From assembly GCA_002329445.1 (NCBI GenBank), contig DCTU01000269.1, positions 1 to 15,412 on the forward strand: DNA of 15,412 nucleotides, written 5' to 3'. The notes beneath the pieces were generated by a model that was not told the origin of the DNA, made no database searches, and worked only from the letters and a program-made list of their open reading frames with translations. Below, in pieces: positions 6,771 to 13,840 of this stretch. Position 1 is the first letter of the stretch. Each line of letters opens with the position of its first letter. This DNA is from a bacterium UBP9_UBA1432 (GTDB lineage: Bacteria; Vulcanimicrobiota; Xenobia; Xenobiales; Xenobiaceae). The translations under genes were made by a program, and so were the position numbers.

Positions 6771-7694
6771 CTTGCCGCCCTCTGCCTGGCCTTGTTGTTG
6801 ACCGCCCCGGCCTGTGGTCCCAAGCCTCAAGCCCCCTTCCCGCCGGCCTCGACCGGGAGCCCTTCGCCGGTGCTGCCGGTGGCCCCCCCTCAGAGCCCTG
6901 CCCCGGAGGCGCTGTCGCCAGAAGTCGACCAGGCCGCCCGCAAGGCCCTGACCCGACTGTGGAGCAACCAGGCCCGAGCCTTCCACGCCGAGTGTCTTCT
7001 GGAATCCCGCCAGAAGGACACCCGCGTCGAAGACATCCAGAGCGCCCTGGTCGAGAACCTGACCCTTCCCATCGGCACCCTGGAAGGGATCCAGCAGGTC
7101 TCCCGAGGCGATTTCGAGGCACCTGAGGACCTGCATACCGTGGGCATCAACCCCCCTCCCGCCACCGGCCAGATGGAGAAGGACCAGTACGGGGCCAGGC
7201 TTCAGGAGAGCTGGTGGCGGGTGCGCGCCAGCCAGGGCCAGGTCCTGGCCTACGTGGCCCTGGCCCCCCAGGGCCAGGAGCTGCGGGTCCAGACGCTGAC
7301 CCTGCGCTCCTCACGCCTGGGTTCGCTGATGAGCCGCGCCGACGCGGCGGACCAGAAGCAGGTGGCCCGCATCCTGGAGCTGATCCAGGCTGGCAAGGGC
7401 GACGAGCTGTATGGCAAGGTCGCCTCACCCGGCCTGCAGGCCAGCCTGACCCCGGACGCGGTGAAGATCGAGATCAAGCAGCTCCGAGCCGCCCTGCCCC
7501 AGGGGAAGGTCCAGCCCCGGCTTGAAGAGGGCTGGCGCTGGTTCAGCAGCGAGGGCTGGACGCGCAGCTATCGCTACAAGCTGCCCGGCCGCAAGGCCGA
7601 ACTGGAGATGCAGGTCAACCTGAACGAAGGGGACCGGCTGCTCTCAGGTCTGACCTGGAACGTGGCGGGAAGCCAGCGCGGCGGAGAGTTCTGA
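6762..7694 (+). CDS. Proline-rich lipoprotein of unknown function
   Basis: This 310-residue protein starts with a lipoprotein-type signal peptide, MRHLAALCLALLLTAPAC18, so Cys18 is the likely lipidated residue (lipobox imperfect at -2). A Pro/Ala/Ser-rich spacer follows (20-52), common in outer-membrane lipoproteins. The folded part looks like two similar halves: about 56-184 and about 195-302. Each has helices followed by a strand pair of the type WWRVRASQGQVLAYVAL or SYRYKLPGRKAELEMQV. This recalls small NTF2-like or DUF3887-like domains, but I cannot assign a family. Start ATG 6762 has no clear Shine-Dalgarno and sits inside the first codons of the divergent formyltransferase gene. The frame continues open upstream, but only this start gives a signal peptide. 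It ends 10 bp before the convergent pilin-like membrane gene. Confidence 0.8.
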   Translation: MRHLAALCLALLLTAPACGPKPQAPFPPASTGSPSPVLPVAPPQSPAPEALSPEVDQAARKALTRLWSNQARAFHAECLLESRQKDTRVEDIQSALVENLTLPIGTLEGIQQVSRGDFEAPEDLHTVGINPPPATGQMEKDQYGARLQESWWRVRASQGQVLAYVALAPQGQELRVQTLTLRSSRLGSLMSRADAADQKQVARILELIQAGKGDELYGKVASPGLQASLTPDAVKIEIKQLRAALPQGKVQPRLEEGWRWFSSEGWTRSYRYKLPGRKAELEMQVNLNEGDRLLSGLTWNVAGSQRGGEF

Positions 7695-7704
7695 GACCCC
7701 TCGG

Positions 7705-8163
7705 TCAGGGACGCACCTGGGCGCCCAGTCGCGGCGTGTAGCGAGGGAAACCCTCGGGCGCTCCTCCCAGGCCGCGGTGCCGCCCCGCACAGACCAGGGT
7801 GAAGTTGGACCCTGCCTGTTCCAGGGTTGCCTCAGATCCCTCCTCCAGCGGGCAGACCGGAAGCTGGTCGAAGTAGAACGGAACCAGATCGCCCAAGGAC
7901 CGGGCGGGAGTCCCCTGGTTGTTCTGGGCGTACAGCTCCATGGCCAGACCCAGGCGCTGCAACCCGGCCGCACACTCGACCGCCGCCACCGCGCGGCTGC
8001 GCCAACCTGCGGCGACGACGCTCAGGCCAAGGCTCAGCAGCATGATCCCCAGCGGCAGGACGGCAAAACGCCGTTGTCGGGCCGCCATCCAGAACCAGAG
8101 CAGGCCGATCAGCCCCGTCCCGCCCAGGATGAGCTGAACGACCAGCAAGAAAGCAGGGGACAT
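7705..8163 (-). CDS. Two-helix membrane protein with pseudopilin-like domain
   Basis: This 152-residue protein has two transmembrane segments, about 4-26 (AFLLVVQLILGGTGLIGLLWFW) and about 33-53 (FAVLPLGIMLLSLGLSVVAAG). A globular part follows. Its segment CAAGLQRLGLAMELYAQNNQG, then SLGDLVPFYFDQLPVCP, then FTLVCAGRHRGLG, then GFPRYTP follows the pattern of GspG/DUF1559-like pseudopilin domains: C..NL..L..A...Y...N.G.....L..L.P.Y...LP.CP. Cysteines 64, 104 and 125 may form a disulfide. There is no prepilin leader: no basic G-F/M junction and no Glu+5. The pilin-like domain is therefore held in the membrane by helices rather than polymerised. Start ATG 8163-8161 shares one base with the stop of the upstream gene (TGATG) and has GGAGAGG about 8 bases upstream. 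Function is unknown; coupling to the degenerate GGDEF protein suggests a joint role. Confidence 0.75.
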   Translation of the reverse strand: MSPAFLLVVQLILGGTGLIGLLWFWMAARQRRFAVLPLGIMLLSLGLSVVAAGWRSRAVAAVECAAGLQRLGLAMELYAQNNQGTPARSLGDLVPFYFDQLPVCPLEEGSEATLEQAGSNFTLVCAGRHRGLGGAPEGFPRYTPRLGAQVRP

Positions 8164-10832
8164 CAGGATGCCTCTCCGAACTGATGGACTCCAGGCCCCT
8201 GGGCGGCTGCCGAGCGCGCGCGCTGGATCAGCTCCAACCCCTCGACGGGATCCTCCGGACTGGAAGCGGCCACTCCGATCGCGGGAACCGCGACCTGTCC
8301 GGCGACCTGCAGGTTCCTTACGGTCATGGCCACCTGGTCTGCCTGGCTGACGGCCATCCGCAAGGACGTTCCGGTCAACAGCAGGACGAAATCATCGGCC
8401 CCCATGAGGCCCGGGACGTCCACTTCGTCGCGCAAGAAGGCGTGCAGCAGGGAAGCCAGATTGCGTCGGAGCTTGAGCGCGTCTTCGTCCCCCCCGGAGC
8501 GCAGTTCTTCGAGATTGGCCAGCCGGAGGTAGAGGATGCTGCTGGTCTGCCCCGAGTCCAGGCCCGAGCGAACCTCGAACTCGGCCAGATCCTCGAAGGT
8601 GGGTTGCAGGCAGAACTGCGTCTCGGGGTCGATCCCCAGATCGGCCAGATCCGACAAATCAGACTCCAGCCCTGGCGATGCCGGCTTGGAAGGCGCGCCG
8701 GGGGGCGGAATGGGAGGCTGAGGGATCGGGATGGGACGCACCGGAGGGGGCGCTGGCCGCCCCTGGCGCAGCGAACTGCCCAGAGTCAGGCGCCCAGGGG
8801 TCTCGGAAGAGGAATTTCTGGAAGCAGGCCACCTGGACTTCTTCTCGCCCGTCGGCTCTGCCGAAGCCCCCTCGTCCTCGGGTGCCTGGGGGAAGGTGCC
8901 GCTGACCCCTCCCTCCGGCGCAGGGGCTTCGGCCCGTCGCGCGGTGGTGAAGGGCTGGAAGGGAGCAGGCCCACTGGGGGGAGGAATCTGGGACGGAGGA
9001 GGATCCTCGGTCAGGGCCCGCCTCCCGGCCACCCGGATTCCCGCCTCGACCTCCTCGTCCGGATCGAAGGCCCCACCGCGCTCGGCCTCCAGCACCCGGT
9101 TCCCCTCCAGGTAGACCGCGTCGCGGAAGGCCCGCATGGTGACTCGCCGCAGCGCGTTGCAGTCATCGGCGTGGTCGGGATAGACCCCGAAGGCCACGCA
9201 GCCTGTGGGCCGAGGCAGGTTCCGCGAGATCTTCAGCCCGTCGATGGCCGCCTTCAGGTGCTGCGCCAGGGAGGGCGCCTCGCGCAGGCCCCGCTCCAAG
9301 GCCACCAGGGCAAACACGCCGCCCTCCAGACGGAAGAGCACCGTCTTGCTCTCTTCGCGCAGGCGGTCGAAGATCGCGTCCAGCATCTGCTCGAGGATCT
9401 CTCCGGAGAGGTTGTCCCCGTACTTCTCCTGGATCTCGTCGAAGGCGTCCATCCGCATGATCAGCAGCGTCAAGGGCAACCGGGTGGAGCGGCTGGTCTG
9501 GACGGCCTCGGAAAGGTAGACGTCAAAATAGGCCCGGTTGTGCACGCCGGTCTCGACGTCATAGATCTTCAGGTGTTCTTTGCGCAACTCGTCCAGGGCC
9601 TGGGCTGCCTGCTCGGCGATCCCCTGGACCCGTCCCGAGTTCTTCTCGAAGCGGCTGCGCAGGTCGCGTCCACCCGCCGAGCGGCTGCGCCCCAGAAGCA
9701 ACAGGCCACGGAACTCACCCTTCCAGACCAGGGGCACCCCCACGTTGATCTCGACCCCCTCCAGGTTCTTCACCAGATCGGGGAAGGCGTCCAGGAATCG
9801 CCGCTCTTGGGATTCGAGCTTGTAGAGGAAGGGAACCGGGCCATGCTCCTTGATCCAGCGCACCAGGTCCCCTCGATCCAGGTCCCGCCGCGCCAGAGGA
9901 CCGGGGTTCTTCATCAATTCGGACGCGGCCAGCTCCATGCGCCGACCATCCAGGCTGACGACCCAGCACAAGGCTCGAGGCAGCCCCGTCAAAGCCGCCA
10001 CATGCGTCAAGGCGAAGCGGCAGATCGATTCGTTGGTGCTGGGATCCAGCCGGGAGGGCGGCGCCTTGATCTCGACCCAGCGGGTGATCTTCCAGGTGAC
10101 GTAGCCCGCCACGATCAAGATCAGCGGAATCCCGAAGTAGATCCCGCGCTGGACCCAGAGGTCCTTGCTCTCCTGGTTGGCCTGGTCGAGCAGGGCCTGG
10201 GCCTGTTGGCGGATCTCCTTGTGCTGCTCGGGGATCAGGCGCAGCATGTCTTCCAGACGAACGCGAACGGCCCGGTAGTCCTTGCGGATCAGGTCGATTC
10301 GAGCCTGCAGGAGCGAGAACTTGAAAGCCCCGGGCTCGAGCTTCTCGGCCAGGGCGAGCTGGGTCTCGGCAATGTCGAGATCTCCCTGCTCCAGGGCGAT
10401 CTGGGCCAGGTTGTAGCGAGAATTCGAATCCTTCGGGCGCAGGTCCGCCACGGACCTCCACGCCGCTGCGGCCCCCTCCAGGTCTCCCTTCAAGGTCAGG
10501 ACCTCGGCCAGCCCCTGATGGTAGGCGGGGTTCTTGGGGGAACGCTTGATGGCTTCACGCCAGGCCTTGGCGGCTCCGTCCCGGTTGGCGATGCCCATGT
10601 AGAACCGGGCCAGGGCGGCCTGGGGAACATCCCAGTCCGGAGCGGCATCGACGGCACTCAGGATGGCCTTGGTCGCTTCGGGGATCCGCTGCTTCTGCGC
10701 GAGCGCCTCGGCGCGCTGGATGAATCTGCGGGCCTGTTCCTGGTTGGCGTCCGCAGGAAGCGCCAGGACCAGGCTCAGCAGCAGGAGTCCCAGGACCCAC
10801 TTGAATGCAATCGCTCGGTTTCTCAAAGCCAT
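8163..10832 (-). CDS. TPR-transmembrane-GAF-like sensor with two degenerate GGDEF domains
   Basis: This is an 889-residue membrane protein. In order: N-terminal signal or anchor helix (11-27); TPR-like repeats (about 34-220, e.g. NPAYHQGLAEVLTLKGDLEGAAAAW in the middle repeat), probably periplasmic; transmembrane helix (231-247); GAF-like domain (about 265-415); GGDEF-like domain 1 (about 424-585, starting DVETGVHNRAYFD); a Pro-rich linker (608-722); and GGDEF-like domain 2 (about 738-885). In domain 1 the signature is EGGVF (503-507), losing both acidic catalytic residues, and an expected Asp is R460. In domain 2 it is GADDF (811-815). Neither has a proper RxxD inhibitory site. Diguanylate cyclase activity is therefore unlikely; a nucleotide-sensing or scaffold role is inferred. 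Start ATG 10832-10830 has AAAAGG directly before it. It is coupled by TGATG to the pilin-like gene downstream. Confidence 0.88.
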   Translation of the reverse strand: MALRNRAIAFKWVLGLLLLSLVLALPADANQEQARRFIQRAEALAQKQRIPEATKAILSAVDAAPDWDVPQAALARFYMGIANRDGAAKAWREAIKRSPKNPAYHQGLAEVLTLKGDLEGAAAAWRSVADLRPKDSNSRYNLAQIALEQGDLDIAETQLALAEKLEPGAFKFSLLQARIDLIRKDYRAVRVRLEDMLRLIPEQHKEIRQQAQALLDQANQESKDLWVQRGIYFGIPLILIVAGYVTWKITRWVEIKAPPSRLDPSTNESICRFALTHVAALTGLPRALCWVVSLDGRRMELAASELMKNPGPLARRDLDRGDLVRWIKEHGPVPFLYKLESQERRFLDAFPDLVKNLEGVEINVGVPLVWKGEFRGLLLLGRSRSAGGRDLRSRFEKNSGRVQGIAEQAAQALDELRKEHLKIYDVETGVHNRAYFDVYLSEAVQTSRSTRLPLTLLIMRMDAFDEIQEKYGDNLSGEILEQMLDAIFDRLREESKTVLFRLEGGVFALVALERGLREAPSLAQHLKAAIDGLKISRNLPRPTGCVAFGVYPDHADDCNALRRVTMRAFRDAVYLEGNRVLEAERGGAFDPDEEVEAGIRVAGRRALTEDPPPSQIPPPSGPAPFQPFTTARRAEAPAPEGGVSGTFPQAPEDEGASAEPTGEKKSRWPASRNSSSETPGRLTLGSSLRQGRPAPPPVRPIPIPQPPIPPPGAPSKPASPGLESDLSDLADLGIDPETQFCLQPTFEDLAEFEVRSGLDSGQTSSILYLRLANLEELRSGGDEDALKLRRNLASLLHAFLRDEVDVPGLMGADDFVLLLTGTSLRMAVSQADQVAMTVRNLQVAGQVAVPAIGVAASSPEDPVEGLELIQRARSAAAQGPGVHQFGEAS

Positions 10833-10920
10833 CCTTTTCAGAAGGCGTCTCGCTTTGTGGCCAAACGGGGCGCAACCACACCTTCTCCAGCGAACGCAGG
10901 ACTTCCATCGAGACCTCGCG

Positions 10921-10957
10921 GAATCCTTCGCAGCGCGAATCCGGAGAGAGAGAATCC
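10921..10957. repeat. Three GAATCC direct repeats in a divergent intergenic region
   Basis: GAATCC occurs at 10921-10926, 10937-10942 and 10952-10957, spaced 16 and 15 bases apart, about one and a half helical turns. They lie in the 152-bp region between the leftward sensor gene and the rightward Nudix gene, ending 27 bases before the Nudix start. The rest of this gap holds no clear sigma-70 promoter that I can defend. A binding array for a regulator is possible; three hexamers could also be chance. Confidence 0.3.
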
Positions 10958-10972
10958 CACGCGCAAACAGCC

Positions 10973-10978
10973 GGGAGG
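10973..10978 (+). promoter_or_regulatory. Ribosome binding site fixing a TTG start
   Basis: GGGAGG lies 6 bases before TTG 10985. No in-frame ATG or GTG occurs between here and the first strand of the Nudix domain. The only upstream ATG candidate (10805) lies inside the opposing gene and would add about 60 residues of low-complexity sequence. The site therefore decides the start. Confidence 0.7.
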
Positions 10979-10984
10979 TCGAGC

Positions 10985-11467
10985 TTGGAAGAGGAGTTGC
11001 AGGTCAGCGCCGCCGTGCTGACCCACGAAGGGGGACGGATCCTGCTGGCCCGGCGCGCCCCGGGACGGACGCATGGAGGGCTCTGGGAGTTTCCGGGAGG
11101 CAAGGTCGAATCCGGAGAGACCCCGGAGGCGTCGCTGATTCGCGAACTGCGCGAGGAACTGGACCTGGAGGTCGAGGTGGTCGAACCCCTGGCCCAGGTG
11201 GCCGGGCACCTGCCCTCGGGACGCCCCCTGAGACTGCTGGCCTTCCGCGTCCGCGCCCAAGGTCCCGGTCCAGACTGGGTTCGCAACGGCCTGGACCTGG
11301 GTCCGGAGGAAGCCAGGCAACGCGGACTGCCCGACCACGACGCCATCACCTGGGCCGAACCCGGGCTTCTTGACCGGTATCCGATGCCCCCGGTGGACCG
11401 GGATCTGACCCGGCGGCTGCGCCCTCCCCGGACGTCTGCCGAGCCGGTCCAGGAGGCTGGAGCCTAG
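10985..11467 (+). CDS. MutT-like Nudix hydrolase
   Basis: This 160-residue protein (TTG start) hydrolyses a nucleoside diphosphate linked to another group; the MutT branch removes 8-oxo-dGTP from the nucleotide pool. The Nudix box spans G39-L61: G-KVESG-E-TPEASLI-REL-REE-LDL. E54, E57 and E58 are in the metal-binding places, and Asp60 stands where Gly is usual. Before it, LLARRAPGRTHGGLWEFPGG matches MutT (LEFPGGK) closely. Near the end, RYPMPPVDRDLTRRL resembles the MutT C-terminal FPPAN...I segment. Length is a little above E. coli MutT (129 residues). It is transcribed away from the sensor gene and converges on the helicase gene, sharing the 4 bp CTAG at their stops. The exact substrate (8-oxo-dGTP or another dNTP) is not certain. 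Confidence 0.85.
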   Translation: MEEELQVSAAVLTHEGGRILLARRAPGRTHGGLWEFPGGKVESGETPEASLIRELREELDLEVEVVEPLAQVAGHLPSGRPLRLLAFRVRAQGPGPDWVRNGLDLGPEEARQRGLPDHDAITWAEPGLLDRYPMPPVDRDLTRRLRPPRTSAEPVQEAGA

Positions 11468-13803
11468 TCCGACCAGACCAGGGCCTCGTGCACCTCGTCG
11501 CGATCCATCAGGGCCGCCGCCTCGTGGCACAACGTGGCGATGCGCTCGGGCATGTGGGGGGCAAAGGCGAACTGACGGCACAGGTCCAGGGCCCGGCGCA
11601 GGCCGCGAACCATGTCGCCTTCGTCGACCCCGAGATAGGCCTTCACGTGGGGCCAATCCGCCCCCCGGGCCCAGAACTCGGTCAGGCCCGCGAAGACGGG
11701 ATTGACCCACACCGGCACGTCCACCCCGTGGCGTTCCTGCAGTTTCTGCACCTCGCGCGAGACCCCGACGATCTCCGCCAAGGCCTCCTCCGCGCGCCGC
11801 GAGACCCGCATCCCGACATCCGGGACGGCTCGGGTGTCGCCGGCCACCAGGGCGGACATCAGCCCAGCCACCTCGACCGGTTCAAGCGTCTCCAGGATCC
11901 CTGACAGGGCCACCTCACTCAACAGCAGGATGTTGGTGGCGCGCAAAGAGGCCGCCATGCGCCCCTCCCAGGTGGGTTCGTGCCCTTCCAGATAGCCGGC
12001 GGCCCGCAGGACCCGTTCCAGGTCCTGGAACTGCTTCCAGTAAGGGGTGGAGGCCCGCTTCATGGCCCGCTCGATCTCCTCGCGGCGACGGTCCAGGCTC
12101 CGCCATGACTGGATCTGGCGCGAGCACTCGCCCTGCACCGGGCATCCCTGACACGGCATGGCGTTGGCCGACTCCAGGGCCTGCGCACGCCCGATCTTGA
12201 GGTCCTCCAAGGCCTGCTGCGCGACCGGATCCGTCCGGCCCTTCAGCCCGGCCGCCATGGCCTTGGCCTGACGAGCCAGGCTGCGGGCCTTCTCGCGGAG
12301 CTTCTTCCAGGCCGGCAGGTCCCCGATCGGCCCCGGACACAGCGGACGCGAGAGATCCTGGAGCTGGCGATGCAGCCGGGCGGCCTCTTCGAAGAGAGGA
12401 CCCTTCTCGCGTTCGGCCACGAACTGGCCGAAAGAGCGCTCCACCAGCCGGCGGGACTCCTCCAGGGAATGGCGCTGCAGGAGGTTCAGGACCATTCCAT
12501 AGCTGGGGGTGAAGCGGCTGATCAGCGGGTCTGCCGAGGCGATGGCCAGACGGGCCGCATCCCCGACGGGTTCGAGGGGATGATGCACCACCACCACGTG
12601 CCCGACGACGTCCATCCCGCGCCGACCGGCCCGGCCCGACATCTGCAGGAACTCGCTGGCCGTCAGCATGCGATGCCCCTCATCGCTGTACTTGCTGATG
12701 GCGCTGATCACGGTGGTCCGAGCGGGCATGTTGATGCCTGCGGCCAGGGTCTCGGTGGCGTACACCACCTGGATCAGGCCCTGCTGGAAGAGGTTCTCGA
12801 CCAGGGCCTTCCAGGCCGGCAAGAGGCCGGCGTGGTGGGCTGCCACGCCGTTGCGCAGATGCTCGAGTTGGGGCTGGTCGACCAGCGACGGCGTCTCGCG
12901 CAGAGCCTGGTCGATCGCCTCCTGCAACGCCTGGCGGTGCTCCGGGGTGAGGTGGACCGCCTGGTCGGAGCGTCGCGCGGCCTCGTCACACTTCTTCCGG
13001 GAGAACAGGAAGAAGATCGCGGGCAGCATCCCCTCTCGGTCCAGGACCGAGACGACCTTCTCGGGGTATTCCTGGCGGGGACGAGGAACCCGGGAGCGTC
13101 CGCGCCCCCGGTTGAAAGCCTGGGGAGCCGGGCGGGCCTGGGCGGCCAGCCGGGGATTCAGCCGGCCATTGCCCATGACCAGACGATGAAGGTCCCCCTC
13201 GTGATAGTAGTGATGGCGCAGGGGAACCGGGCGGAAATCCGACAGGACCAGATCCGTCGGACCGTGGGTGGCCTCGATCCAGTCCCGCAGGTCGGCGGCG
13301 TTGGCCACGGTGGCCGAAAGGGCCACGAGCTGCACGGGGGTCGGCGAGTAGATCACCGACTCCTCCCACACCGTGCCCCTCTCGGGATCGTTCATGTAGT
13401 GGCACTCGTCGAGGATCACCGACTCGACGTGGGCCAGGTTGGACTGCACGTCCCCCAGCACCGTGCCGTACAGCATGTTGCGGTAGACCTCGGTCGTCAT
13501 CACGACGATCGGGGCGTGACGCTGGATCGAGGTGTCACCGGTCAGAAGCCCCACGTTCTCTTCGCCGTATTCCCGGCGCAGATCCCCGAACTTCTGGTTG
13601 GACAGGGCCTTCAGCGGGGTGGTGTAGAAGCACCTCTTTCCCCGCGCCAGGGCCTGCTTGACCGCGTACTCGGCCACGACGGTCTTGCCCGCCCCGGTCG
13701 GAGCGCACACGATGACGCTCTTTCCTTCCTGGATCGACCGGATGGCCTCCTTCTGGAAATCATCCAGCGGGAACGGGAACAGACCGTCGGGTTCCTGGTC
13801 CAT
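11464..13803 (-). CDS. Ski2/Mtr4-like DExH RNA helicase with DSHCT domain
   Basis: This 779-residue ATP-dependent superfamily 2 helicase has clear motifs: Walker A APTGAGKT (34-41), Ia TTPLKALSNQKF (61-72), the TGDTS segment (88-92), motif II DECH (132-135), motif III SATVA, motif V TETLAAGINMPARTTV, and motif VI QMSGRAGRRG (387-396). The C-terminal part (ILLLSEVALSGILETLEPVEVAGLMSAL and on) fits the DSHCT domain of Ski2/Mtr4/Dob1 proteins. Bacterial members of this family are thought to unwind structured RNA. A cluster C551-x2-C554-x5-C560 lies in the linker before DSHCT and may bind metal. The start is placed at ATG 13803 because GGAGG stands 8 bases upstream; an open extension up to 13974 overlaps metH and lacks helicase features. 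It follows metH by 37 bp on the same strand and is convergent with the Nudix gene. Confidence 0.92.
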   Translation of the reverse strand: MDQEPDGLFPFPLDDFQKEAIRSIQEGKSVIVCAPTGAGKTVVAEYAVKQALARGKRCFYTTPLKALSNQKFGDLRREYGEENVGLLTGDTSIQRHAPIVVMTTEVYRNMLYGTVLGDVQSNLAHVESVILDECHYMNDPERGTVWEESVIYSPTPVQLVALSATVANAADLRDWIEATHGPTDLVLSDFRPVPLRHHYYHEGDLHRLVMGNGRLNPRLAAQARPAPQAFNRGRGRSRVPRPRQEYPEKVVSVLDREGMLPAIFFLFSRKKCDEAARRSDQAVHLTPEHRQALQEAIDQALRETPSLVDQPQLEHLRNGVAAHHAGLLPAWKALVENLFQQGLIQVVYATETLAAGINMPARTTVISAISKYSDEGHRMLTASEFLQMSGRAGRRGMDVVGHVVVVHHPLEPVGDAARLAIASADPLISRFTPSYGMVLNLLQRHSLEESRRLVERSFGQFVAEREKGPLFEEAARLHRQLQDLSRPLCPGPIGDLPAWKKLREKARSLARQAKAMAAGLKGRTDPVAQQALEDLKIGRAQALESANAMPCQGCPVQGECSRQIQSWRSLDRRREEIERAMKRASTPYWKQFQDLERVLRAAGYLEGHEPTWEGRMAASLRATNILLLSEVALSGILETLEPVEVAGLMSALVAGDTRAVPDVGMRVSRRAEEALAEIVGVSREVQKLQERHGVDVPVWVNPVFAGLTEFWARGADWPHVKAYLGVDEGDMVRGLRRALDLCRQFAFAPHMPERIATLCHEAAALMDRDEVHEALVWSD

Positions 13804-13811
13804 CGTCAAGA

Positions 13812-13816
13812 CCTCC
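13812..13816 (-). promoter_or_regulatory. Ribosome binding site of the helicase gene
   Basis: GGAGG on the minus strand sits 8 bases before ATG 13803-13801, in the 37-bp gap after metH. It supports this start over the in-frame ATG at 13824-13822 and the longer open frame reaching back into metH. Confidence 0.65.
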
Positions 13817-13840
13817 GCCGCCATCTGACCGCCTGGGCGC

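Noticed and set aside
6771..7136. N-terminal extension of the formyltransferase frame into the lipoprotein gene
   Set aside because: The formyltransferase fold begins after position 6770; the extension is antisense to the lipoprotein signal peptide and spacer, and its translation is unlike any formyltransferase.
7691..7715. Short inverted repeat (CCCT...AGGG) between the lipoprotein and pilin-like genes as a terminator
   Set aside because: The stem is only 4 bp with no T-run, and is expected by chance at this base composition.
10833..10984. Possible sigma-70 promoters in the gap between the sensor and Nudix genes
   Set aside because: No pair of hexamers at 16-18 bp was convincing on either strand, so none is listed.
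8184..11021. A 945-codon open frame on the plus strand opposite the GGDEF-like protein gene
   Set aside because: It is antisense to a gene with clear domains, has a repetitive Gly/Gln/Arg/Leu-rich translation with no recognisable domain, and such long antisense frames are expected in G+C-rich coding DNA.
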